The translations under genes and the position numbers were made by a program. Shown piece by piece: positions 39,221 to 46,653 of a stretch of 64,000 bases of DNA (position 1 is its first letter; each line of letters starts with the position of its first letter). The DNA comes from Betaproteobacteria bacterium (lineage in GTDB: Bacteria > Pseudomonadota > Gammaproteobacteria > Burkholderiales > Burkholderiaceae_C), in contig JADJWD010000004.1 in the NCBI GenBank assembly GCA_016716535.1, positions 434,001 through 498,000 on the forward strand, read 5' to 3'. The notes under the pieces were generated by a model. The model was given only the letters and a program-made list of their open reading frames with translations, was not told the DNA's origin and made no database searches.

Positions 39221-42200
39221 CTACCTGAAATTCCGACTGCTCGACGCCAGCCCCTGCAGCAGCGCGGAGTGATCGACCAGCCGCCGCGCCACGAGGTGGC
39301 GCACCTCGCCTTCGCGCTGCCAGGTGCCGTAGACGGTGAGCAGCGTGCTGGCCAGGAGCGGCTGGCGTTGCGCCTCGGCGACGGCGGGCCAGACGATGAT
39401 GTTGACGGCGCCGGTCTCGTCTTCGAGTGTCACGAAGACGACGCCGCTGGCCGTCTCGGGTCGCTGGCGGTGCGTGACGATGCCGCTGGCGCGCGCCAGG
39501 CGGCCGTTCGGGCAGTCGCGCAGCGCCGCCGCCGTCTGCACCTTGAAGGCGGCGAGCTGGTCGCGCAGCAGCGCCACCGGGTGGCGCACGAGGCTCAGCC
39601 CCGTGGCGCGGTAGTCGGCCAGCACCGTCTGCGCCAGGTCGGGCGCGTCGAGTTCGGCGGCCGCTTCGTGCGTGCGCGTCTGCGCCAGCATCGGCGTGGC
39701 GCGTGTGTCGACACCGGCCACCGACCACGCCGCCTGGTGGCGGTGGCCGGTCAGCGGCCGCAGCGCGTCGGCACCGGCCAGCAGGGCGAGCGTGTGCGCA
39801 TCCAGCTCGGCGCGGCGCGTCAGGTCTTCGACATCGGCGAAGGTGTGGCCGGGCGCGGCCGCGCGCGCGGCGACGATGCGCTGGGCGGCGGCTTCGGGCA
39901 GGCCGCTGATGCGGTTGAAGCCGAGGCGGACGGACCACAGGCCGGGGGCCTCGGAGGCATGGCCCTTCGATACCTCAGGGCGAACGGAGGTTGGCTCCAA
40001 CTCACAAGTCCACTCGCTCGCCAGCACATCCACCGGCCGCAGGCGCACGCCGTGTTCGCGCGCATCACGCACCAGTTGCGCCGGCGCGTAGAAGCCCATC
40101 GGCTGGCTGTTCAGCAGCGCGGCGAGGAAGGCGTCGGGGTGGTGGCGCTTGATCCAGGCGCTCACGTAGACCAGCAGCGCGAAGCTGGCGGCATGGCTCT
40201 CGGGGAAGCCGTATTCGCCGAAGCCCTCGATCTGCTTGAAGATGCGCTCGGCATATTCGCGCGTGTAGCCCTTCTCGACCATGCGGCCGACGAGCCGCTC
40301 GTAGAAGGGGCCGAGGCCGCCCTTGCGCTTCCACGCCGCCATCGCGCGGCGCAGCCGGTCGGCCTCGCCGGGCGTGAAGTCGGCGGCCAGGATGGCCAGT
40401 TGCATCACCTGCTCCTGGAAGATCGGCACGCCGAGCGTGCGCTCGAGCGCCTGCTTCACCTCGGCGCTCGGGTAGTCGACCGGCTCCTCGCCGTTGCGGC
40501 GGCGCAGGTACGGGTGGACCATGCCGCCCTGGATCGGCCCGGGGCGCACGATCGCCACCTCGATGACGAGGTCGTAGAAGTTCGCCGGCTTCAGGCGCGG
40601 CAGCATGCTCATCTGGGCGCGGCTTTCCACCTGGAAGGTGCCGACGCTGTCGCCGCGCGCCAGCATCTCGTAGACGGCCGGGTCCTCGGCCGGCACGTCC
40701 TGCATGCGGAACTCCGACAGCCCCTTCTTCTGCGCGATGAAGACGAGTGCGCGCTGGATGGCGCTCAACATGCCCAGCGCCAGCACGTCGACCTTCAGCA
40801 GGCCCAGCGCGTCGAGGTCGTCCTTGTCCCACTGGATGACGCTGCGGTCTTCCATCGCCGCGTTCTCCACCGGCACCAGCCGCGCCAGGTCGTCGCGCGC
40901 GATGACGAAGCCGCCGGGGTGCTGGCTCAGGTGGCGCGGAAAGCCGATCAACTGCGTCGTCAGCTCCACCCACAGCCGGCACAGCGGCGACTCGGGGTCG
41001 AAGCCGTTCTCGGCCAGGCGCTCGGCCTGGATGCGCCGGCGCCGCGCCATCGGCGTCTCCGGCAGTGAAGACGTCGACGACGTTGGCGCCGCCGGCGCAT
41101 GCCCGTCCCACCACTGCAGGCTCTTGGCCACGGCGTCGATGCGGTCGAGGTCGATGTCCAGCGCGCGGCCGATGTCGCGCAGCGCGCTGCGGCCGCGGTA
41201 GGTGATGACCACCGCGGTCAGCGCGGCGCGGTGGCGGCCGTACTTGCGGTAGACGTACTGGATGACCTCCTCGCGGCGCTGGTGCTCGAAGTCGATGTCG
41301 ATGTCCGGCGGCTCGTTGCGCTCGCGGCTGACGAAGCGCTCGAAGAGCAGCGTCATCCGTGCCGGGTCGACCTCGGTGACACCGAGGCAATAGCAGACGG
41401 CCGAGTTGGCCGCGCTGCCGCGCCCCTGGCACAGGATGCCCTGGCCGCGCGCCCAGTGCACGAGGTCGGCGACGGTCAGGAAGTACGGCTCGTAATTCAG
41501 CTCGGCGACGAGCGCCAGCTCGTGCTCGATCGTGGCGCGCACGCTCGCCGGCACGCCGCCGGGGTACCGCCGCGCGGCGCCCTCTTCGGTCAGACAGCGC
41601 AGCCACGAGGCGGGCGTGTGCCCGGCCGGCACGATCTCCTGCGGGTACTCGTAGCGCAACTCGTCGAGCGAGAAGGTGCAGCGCGCCGCCAGTTCCACCG
41701 ACGCCTCCAGCCACTCGGGCCGGTACAGGCGCGCCAGGCGGCCGCGCGCGCGCAGGTGCGCCTCGGCATTGGGCTCGAGCGCGAAGCCGCACTCGGCCAG
41801 CGGGCGCTTGATGCGCGTGGCGGTCAGCGCGTCCTGCAGCGGCTTGCGCGAGCGGGTGTGCATCAGCACGCTGCCCACCGCGACGATGGGCAGGCCGGTC
41901 AGCGCCGCGACGTGCTCCACGATGTCGGCCAGCAGCGCGTCGTGCCCGTGCAGCAGCAGCGGCAACGCGAGCGCGGCGCGCTCGCCGAACCACGTCTTCA
42001 GCCACAGCGCCTGCGCCAGCAGCGTCTCGAACGGTTGCGCGTCGTGCAGCACCGCGGCAGGCAGCAGCAACGCCAGGTTGTCGGGCAGGCCGGCCAGCGT
42101 CGGCAGGTGCGGCACGCGGCCTTCGAGGTCGGACATCAGCGCCAGGTACTCGCCCTTGGCGGCACGGCGTCGCGCCACGGTGATCCACTGAGACAGGTTG

Positions 42201-42535
42201 CCATAGCCGCGGCGCGTCTGTGCCAGCAGGACGAGATGCGGGCCGGGGGCGGCCGATGCGGCCGGCGGCTCGCCGGAGCCACGCGCCGTGGAGGCCGCCG
42301 CCCGCCCCAGCCGCATCTCGGCGCCGACGACGAGATGCAGCCCGACGCGCTTGGCCTCGGCGTGCGCACGCACCACGCCGGCCAGCGAGCACTCGTCGGT
42401 GATGGCCAGCGCCGCATAGCCGAGCGAGCGCGCGCGCTCCACCAGCTCTTCGGGGTGCGAAGCGCCGGTCAGGAAGCTGAAGTTGCTACGGCAGTGCAGT
42501 TCGGCATAGCCGGGCAGCGAGTCGGTGAGGGGCAT
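39221..42535 (-). CDS. dnaE2: Error-prone DNA polymerase DnaE2
   Basis: Alternative C-family polymerase for SOS-induced translesion synthesis. 1104 residues. N-terminal PHP domain (YAELHCRSNFSFLTGASHPE), palm with catalytic acidic residues in PDIDIDFEHQRREEVIQYVY, and fingers region with WDKDDLDALGLLKVDVLALG and IVRPGPIQGGMVHPYLRRR. HhH and OB-fold parts follow (SGIVTHRQRPETASGVVFVT). It lacks the long C-terminal tau-binding part of DnaE1, as expected. About residues 850-858 (SVRPEVSKG) are encoded by an in-frame copy of the dispersed repeat at 39963-39988. The start lies 20 bases from its own LexA box. Confidence 0.96.
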   Translation of the reverse strand: MPLTDSLPGYAELHCRSNFSFLTGASHPEELVERARSLGYAALAITDECSLAGVVRAHAEAKRVGLHLVVGAEMRLGRAAASTARGSGEPPAASAAPGPHLVLLAQTRRGYGNLSQWITVARRRAAKGEYLALMSDLEGRVPHLPTLAGLPDNLALLLPAAVLHDAQPFETLLAQALWLKTWFGERAALALPLLLHGHDALLADIVEHVAALTGLPIVAVGSVLMHTRSRKPLQDALTATRIKRPLAECGFALEPNAEAHLRARGRLARLYRPEWLEASVELAARCTFSLDELRYEYPQEIVPAGHTPASWLRCLTEEGAARRYPGGVPASVRATIEHELALVAELNYEPYFLTVADLVHWARGQGILCQGRGSAANSAVCYCLGVTEVDPARMTLLFERFVSRERNEPPDIDIDFEHQRREEVIQYVYRKYGRHRAALTAVVITYRGRSALRDIGRALDIDLDRIDAVAKSLQWWDGHAPAAPTSSTSSLPETPMARRRRIQAERLAENGFDPESPLCRLWVELTTQLIGFPRHLSQHPGGFVIARDDLARLVPVENAAMEDRSVIQWDKDDLDALGLLKVDVLALGMLSAIQRALVFIAQKKGLSEFRMQDVPAEDPAVYEMLARGDSVGTFQVESRAQMSMLPRLKPANFYDLVIEVAIVRPGPIQGGMVHPYLRRRNGEEPVDYPSAEVKQALERTLGVPIFQEQVMQLAILAADFTPGEADRLRRAMAAWKRKGGLGPFYERLVGRMVEKGYTREYAERIFKQIEGFGEYGFPESHAASFALLVYVSAWIKRHHPDAFLAALLNSQPMGFYAPAQLVRDAREHGVRLRPVDVLASEWTCELEPTSVRPEVSKGHASEAPGLWSVRLGFNRISGLPEAAAQRIVAARAAAPGHTFADVEDLTRRAELDAHTLALLAGADALRPLTGHRHQAAWSVAGVDTRATPMLAQTRTHEAAAELDAPDLAQTVLADYRATGLSLVRHPVALLRDQLAAFKVQTAAALRDCPNGRLARASGIVTHRQRPETASGVVFVTLEDETGAVNIIVWPAVAEAQRQPLLASTLLTVYGTWQREGEVRHLVARRLVDHSALLQGLASSSRNFR
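39963..39988. repeat. In-frame copy of the dispersed repeat inside dnaE2
   Basis: cccttcgatacctcagggcgaacgga lies within the dnaE2 coding frame and translates on the coding strand as SVRPEVSKG, a peptide that has no counterpart in usual DnaE2 proteins. The same core occurs between genes at 35422, 44761, 44811 and 50887-50999. Confidence 0.85.
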
Positions 42536-42554
42536 CGCTTCATGCCGGGAGAGA

Positions 42555-42570
42555 CTGTATGTACGTACAG
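42555..42570. promoter_or_regulatory. LexA (SOS) box upstream of dnaE2
   Basis: ctgtatgtacgtacag fits CTGT-N8-ACAG with almost perfect dyad symmetry. It ends at 42570, 20 bases upstream of the dnaE2 ATG at 42535, and is a separate operator from the one at imuA. Confidence 0.93.
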
Positions 42571-42696
42571 TATCGCATCAGCCATGAAGGCACAAGGCAA
42601 GACGCTCCGGGGATCCAAGCCGGCCCCCCAGCGGCGCCAGGGCGGCGGTCGCGGCGTATGCTGCCGCCACCTCACCTCTTCGCCCCTGATCAGCCC

Positions 42697-42972
42697 ATGG
42701 CCACCGCCTCGATCAAGAAGCCCCTCGTGGGCGTCGCCGTCGCGGCTGCCCTGCCGCTGCTGATTCCCGCCGTCGCGATGCGCTTCACCGCGGAGGTCAC
42801 CTGGGGACCGGGCGACTTCGCCGCGGCCGCAGCGTTGCTCTTCGCCGCCGGCACTGCCGCCGTCATCGCCGCCCGCATCGGCCACCGCGTGCATCGCCGG
42901 GCGATGCTCGCGCTGATCGCGACTGCGCTGCTGCTTGTCTGGGCCGAACTGGCGGTGGGGTTGTTTCACTGA
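42697..42972 (+). CDS. Small membrane protein of unknown function
   Basis: 91 residues from ATG 42697. Three hydrophobic segments (VGVAVAAALPLLIPAVAMRF, GDFAAAAALLFAAGTAAVIA, AMLALIATALLLVWAELAVG) are joined by short loops, with TAEVTWGPGDF between the first two. Short three-helix proteins with the W-x-x-x-DF loop are widespread in bacteria and have no assigned function. The stop overlaps the 3' end of the convergent coxG by seven bases. Because it is divergent from dnaE2, the LexA box could in principle influence it too. Confidence 0.72.
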   Translation: MATASIKKPLVGVAVAAALPLLIPAVAMRFTAEVTWGPGDFAAAAALLFAAGTAAVIAARIGHRVHRRAMLALIATALLLVWAELAVGLFH

Positions 42973-43549
42973 GGGCGGAAAGACAGCCTTCCGCGGCCGA
43001 AGCTCACTCCCTTCGCGCCGCCGCCGAACAGCCCACGCAGCCAAGCCACCAGCCGCGCCAGCAGCCCGGGCTGCGCCGCCGGCGCGGCCGGGGCCGGCGC
43101 GCCGTAGCGCTCGACCAGCTTCGCGCTGAACGACTCGAAGAACTCGCCGGCCATCTTCTGCGCGGCCATGTCGACCAAGCGCGAGCCGACCTGCGCGAGG
43201 CGGCCCCGACCGAGGCTTTCGCGGTGTAGTGCAGCAGCGTCTCGTTGGCGCCTTGCGGCTCGAGGCGGATCGCCGCCTGGCCCTTGCCGTGGCCGGCGGC
43301 GCCGCCCTGGCCTTCGAAGTGCAGCGTGTACGACACCGGCGCGGCGATGTCGGTGATGCGCAGCTTCCCCTTGAAGCGCGCCTTCACCGGGCCGACCGCG
43401 GCGTTGACGAAGACCTCGTACTCGTTGTCGCCGGTGCCGGTGATCGTCTCGCAACCGGGGATCGCCGTGCGCAGCAGCTCGATGTCGTTGAGCGCCGCCC
43501 AGGCCTTGGCCTGGTCGACGGGCAGGAGTTGGGTGCTGTTCAGTTCCAT
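42966..43549 (-). pseudogene. coxG: CoxG-like CO dehydrogenase subunit G / SRPBCC protein, with a -1 frameshift
   Basis: Membrane-recruitment and maturation factor of CoxL-type molybdenum hydroxylases. ATG 43549 gives MELNSTQLLPVDQAKAWAAL, then ELLRTAIPGCETITGTGDNE and AVGPVKARFKGKLRITDIAA, all characteristic. After TAKASVG the frame is lost; the true continuation (GRLAQVGSRLVDMAAQKMAG, FFESFSAKLVERYG) is in the next frame to the stop at 42966. Restoring one base to the cccc run at 43204-43207 gives a 194-residue protein. Its C-terminus (LLARLVAWLRGLFGG) is the expected amphipathic membrane helix. Follows coxE by two bases. Confidence 0.87.
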
Positions 43550-43551
43550 GG

Positions 43552-44754
43552 TTAGGCTGGCGAGCGGACAACGGGCTTCTCGGCCCGAGCGGGGTGCCGC
43601 GCCAGCGCCTGCACGAGCTGCGCCAGCGCGTTCAGGTTGTGCACCGGCAGGCACTCGTTGACGTGCGGCAGCATCGCGCGCACGCCGGCGGCGCGCGGCT
43701 CGAAGCCGGCGTAGCGCAACAGCGGATTGAGCCAGACGACGCGGCGCGCGCTCTTCGCGAGCCGCTCCATCTGGAAGGCGAGTTCGGCCGCATCGTCGCC
43801 GTGCTCGAGGCCGTCGCTGACCAACAGCACGGTGGCGCGGCTGCCGAGCACGCGCCGCGCCCAGCGCTGGTTGAACTCGCGCAGGCACTGCGCGATGCGC
43901 GTGCCGCCGGCCCAGTCGTGCACGCCGGCCATCGCGCGCGCCACCGCGAGGTCGGGGTCACGGCCGCGCAGCCACGGCGTCAGCCGCGTCAGCCGCGTGC
44001 CGAAGACGAAGCTCTCGACGCGCGGATGCGCCGAGGTCAGCAGGTGCGCGAAGTGCAGCAGCACGCGCGAGTAACGCGCCATCGAGCCGGAGATGTCGGC
44101 CAGCACCACCACCGGCGGCGGCACCGCGAGCGGCGCACGCCAGCGTGGCGCAGCGAAATCGCCGCCGTGCCGGCCGGCTTCGCGCAGCGTGGCGCGCAGG
44201 TCGATGCGGCCGCGGTTCGCCGGCCGCTGCCGGCGTGTAGGCAGCGGCGGGAACGCCAGGCGCAGCTGCGCCAGCTCGCGCAGCGCGCTGCGGTACTCGT
44301 CGGTGCTCATCGTCTCGAAGTCGGCCTGCCGAAGCTGCTCGCGCGCGCTCGCCGTCAGCGTCGCTTCGAGTTCGATCTCTTCCTCGGGCGGCGGCGGGGG
44401 CGGCGGTGCGTGCGGGTTCGGCGGGAACAGCGCCTCGCCCAGGCGCCGGTTCTCGCGCACCGGCGCTGTCGCCTGCGTGCGCACCTTGGGCAGCAGCAGC
44501 GCACGCATGCGCCCGGCCAGGTCGGGGTCGCGCCAGAAGAGCGAAAAGGCCTGGTCGAAGAGGTCCTGGTGCGCGTGCCGCTCGACGAAACAGCTGCTGA
44601 GCACGGCGTGGAAGTCGTCGCTGCGCTCGAGCCCGGCCAGCGGCAATGCGCGCAGCGCGAGCTGGATGCGGTCGCTGCCCACCGGCATGCCGGCCGCGCG
44701 CAGCACGCGCGCGAAGTGCATGACGTTGGCAGCGAGGTGGCCCGAACCGCTCAC
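43552..44754 (-). CDS. coxE: CoxE-like VWA-domain protein
   Basis: 400 residues. The C-terminal half is a von Willebrand A domain with a MIDAS motif in VVVLADISGSMARYSRVLLH and later TVLLVSDGLEHGDDAAELAF. The N-terminal half is helical (FARVLRAAGMPVGSDRIQLA) with a Pro-rich linker (PPNPHAPPPPPPPEEEIELE). CoxE works with the AAA+ ATPase CoxD to insert or mature the metal cluster of CO dehydrogenase-like enzymes; that role is known for Oligotropha and is inferred here. Located between coxG (2 bases) and coxD (94 bases, repeat-containing gap). Confidence 0.93.
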   Translation of the reverse strand: MSGSGHLAANVMHFARVLRAAGMPVGSDRIQLALRALPLAGLERSDDFHAVLSSCFVERHAHQDLFDQAFSLFWRDPDLAGRMRALLLPKVRTQATAPVRENRRLGEALFPPNPHAPPPPPPPEEEIELEATLTASAREQLRQADFETMSTDEYRSALRELAQLRLAFPPLPTRRQRPANRGRIDLRATLREAGRHGGDFAAPRWRAPLAVPPPVVVLADISGSMARYSRVLLHFAHLLTSAHPRVESFVFGTRLTRLTPWLRGRDPDLAVARAMAGVHDWAGGTRIAQCLREFNQRWARRVLGSRATVLLVSDGLEHGDDAAELAFQMERLAKSARRVVWLNPLLRYAGFEPRAAGVRAMLPHVNECLPVHNLNALAQLVQALARHPARAEKPVVRSPA

Positions 44755-44760
44755 GCCGGG

Positions 44761-44837
44761 CCCTTCGACAAGCTCAGGGCAGGCTTCGACGAAGACCAGT
44801 GCACCATCGGCGCTTCGACAGGCTCAGCGCGAACGGA
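44761..44837. repeat. Pair of dispersed-repeat cores between coxD and coxE
   Basis: Two cores in the same orientation, cccttcgacaagctcagggc at 44761 and cgcttcgacaggctcagcgcgaac at 44811, separated by about 27 bases. They fill most of the 94-base gap between coxE and coxD. Confidence 0.85.
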
Positions 44838-44848
44838 TCTACGGCAAC

Positions 44849-45802
44849 TCACACCGCCGCCGCCTGCTGCCGCACGTGCTCGAGCAGCCGCTGCACCTCG
44901 TCGCCGTTGACGCGCGCGATGTCGTCCTGGTACTTCAGCAAGAGGCCCAGCGTGCTCTGCACGATCTCGGGGTCGAGCTGCACGGCGTCCAGTTCGCGCA
45001 GTGCGCGCGCCCACTCGATCGTCTCGGCCACGCCGGGCAGCTTGTACAGGTCGAGCGTGCGCAGCCGCTGCACGAAGGCGACGATCTCGGCCGACAGCCG
45101 CGCGCCGGCACCGGGCACGCGCCGGCGCAGGATCTCGGCCTCGCGCGCCGCATTCGGAAAGCCCACCCAGTGATAGAGGCAGCGGCGCTTGACCGCATCG
45201 TGGATCTCGCGCGTGCGGTTGCTCGTCAGCACGACGATCGGCGGCCGCTTCGCGCGCACCGGCCCGAGTTCAGGGATCGTGATCTGCCACTCCGACAGCA
45301 CTTCGAGCAGGAAGGCCTCGAACGGCTCGTCGGCGCGGTCGAGTTCGTCGATCAGCAGCACCGGCGGCACCTCGCGCGCCGGGTCGATGGCGTCGAGCAG
45401 CGCGCGCTTGATCAGGAAGCGTTCGTCGAAGAGGCGGGCGGCGAGCGCTTCTTTCTGCGCCTGTGCCTGCTTCGTATCCGGCACCGCGCCACCCTCGGCG
45501 CCCAGGCCCGCCAGCCGGATCTCGAGCATCTGCCGCGCGTAGTTCCACTCGTAAGCGGCGCCGGCGAGGTCGAGCCCTTCGTAGCACTGCAATCGGATCA
45601 GCGGCCGGCCCAGCATGGCTGCCAGCGTGCGCGCGATCTCGGTCTTGCCGGTGCCGGGTTCCCCTTCCAGGAACAGCGGGCGCTCGAGCTTCAGCGCCAG
45701 GTAGACGACAGTGGCCAGCCGCCGGTCGGCGACGTAGTCCTGCGCGGCCAGGCCGGCCAGCGTCTCGTCGATGCTGGTGGGAAGCTCGGGCGGCGCAGTC
45801 AA
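44849..45802 (-). CDS. coxD: CoxD-like MoxR-family AAA+ ATPase
   Basis: 317 residues. Walker A is LFLEGEPGTGKTEIARTLA and Walker B is PPVLLIDELDRADEPFEAFL, with sensor 1 in PIVVLTSNRTREIHDAVKRR. Typical MoxR lid domain follows (LRTLDLYKLPGVAETIEWAR). In Oligotropha the CoxD ATPase unfolds or remodels apo-CODH for cluster assembly, acting with CoxE; the same partnership is inferred because coxE lies immediately downstream. Starts 4 bases after the coxM stop, so co-transcribed with it. Confidence 0.93.
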   Translation of the reverse strand: MTAPPELPTSIDETLAGLAAQDYVADRRLATVVYLALKLERPLFLEGEPGTGKTEIARTLAAMLGRPLIRLQCYEGLDLAGAAYEWNYARQMLEIRLAGLGAEGGAVPDTKQAQAQKEALAARLFDERFLIKRALLDAIDPAREVPPVLLIDELDRADEPFEAFLLEVLSEWQITIPELGPVRAKRPPIVVLTSNRTREIHDAVKRRCLYHWVGFPNAAREAEILRRRVPGAGARLSAEIVAFVQRLRTLDLYKLPGVAETIEWARALRELDAVQLDPEIVQSTLGLLLKYQDDIARVNGDEVQRLLEHVRQQAAAV

Positions 45803-45806
45803 CGCT

Positions 45807-46586
45807 TCAGCCCACCGCCCGCGCCGCCAGCACCGGGATCAGCGCCGCGCGGTACTCGGCCGAGCCGTGCAGGTCGCTGTTCAGGCCATCGGCCTTCACC
45901 GTGGCGCCGGTCAATGCCGCGGCCGACCAGTTGGCGGCGAGGCGCTTTTCGAGATCGGCGGCGCGGAACACACACGGCCCCGCGCCGGTGACGGCGACAC
46001 GCACGCCCTTGGCGCCCTTGCTGACGAAGACGCCGACGATCGAGAAGCGCGAAGCCGGCTGCCTGAACTTCTGCCAGCCGGCCTTCTCGGGCACCGGGAA
46101 ACTGACCGCGGTGATCATCTCGCCCGACTGTAGCGCCGTCTCGAAGAGGCCCTTGAAGAAGTCGTCCGCGGCGATGTCGCGTTGATCCGTGTGCACGGTG
46201 GCGCCCAGCCCCAGCACGGCAGCCGGATAACACGCGGCCGGGTCGGCGTTGGCGAGGCTGCCGCCGAGCGTGCCGCGGTTGCGCACCTGGCGGTCGCCGA
46301 TGTGGCTGGCCAAGTCCGCGAGCGCCGGAATCGCCTTCTTCACCTCGGCGCTCGCGGCCACTTCGGCGTGCGTCGTCATCGCGCCGATTTTCACCGCGCC
46401 GCCGGCGACGGTGATGCCTTTCAGCGCCGCGACGCCGGAGAGATCGACCAGTTTCTCGGGCGTCGCGAGGCCGAGCTTCATCGCCGCGAGCAGGCTCTGC
46501 CCGCCCGCCAGTGCCTGCGCGCCGGCGGCGAGCGCGCTCTTCACGTCGGCGATCGATGTCGGACGGCTGTAGTCGAAGGCTTGCAT
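45807..46586 (-). CDS. coxM: FAD-binding medium subunit of a xanthine/CO dehydrogenase-family enzyme
   Basis: 259 residues starting MQAFDYSRPTSIADVKSALA. FAD-binding signatures: LAGGQSLLAAMKLGLATPEK (AGGQS, ADP loop) and IGDRQVRNRGTLGGSLANAD (TxGGxxxxAD). The C-terminal CODH flavoprotein domain is recognisable (KFRQPASRFSIVGVFVSKGA). It passes electrons from the Fe-S clusters to an external acceptor. 67 bases downstream of coxL and 4 bases upstream of coxD. Confidence 0.95.
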   Translation of the reverse strand: MQAFDYSRPTSIADVKSALAAGAQALAGGQSLLAAMKLGLATPEKLVDLSGVAALKGITVAGGAVKIGAMTTHAEVAASAEVKKAIPALADLASHIGDRQVRNRGTLGGSLANADPAACYPAAVLGLGATVHTDQRDIAADDFFKGLFETALQSGEMITAVSFPVPEKAGWQKFRQPASRFSIVGVFVSKGAKGVRVAVTGAGPCVFRAADLEKRLAANWSAAALTGATVKADGLNSDLHGSAEYRAALIPVLAARAVG

Positions 46587-46653
46587 GAGCGGAGTCCTGT
46601 CAGTTCAGTCGCATTCGATGTGGCGTTAGGTAAGGCAGGCGCAGTGCGCCGCT

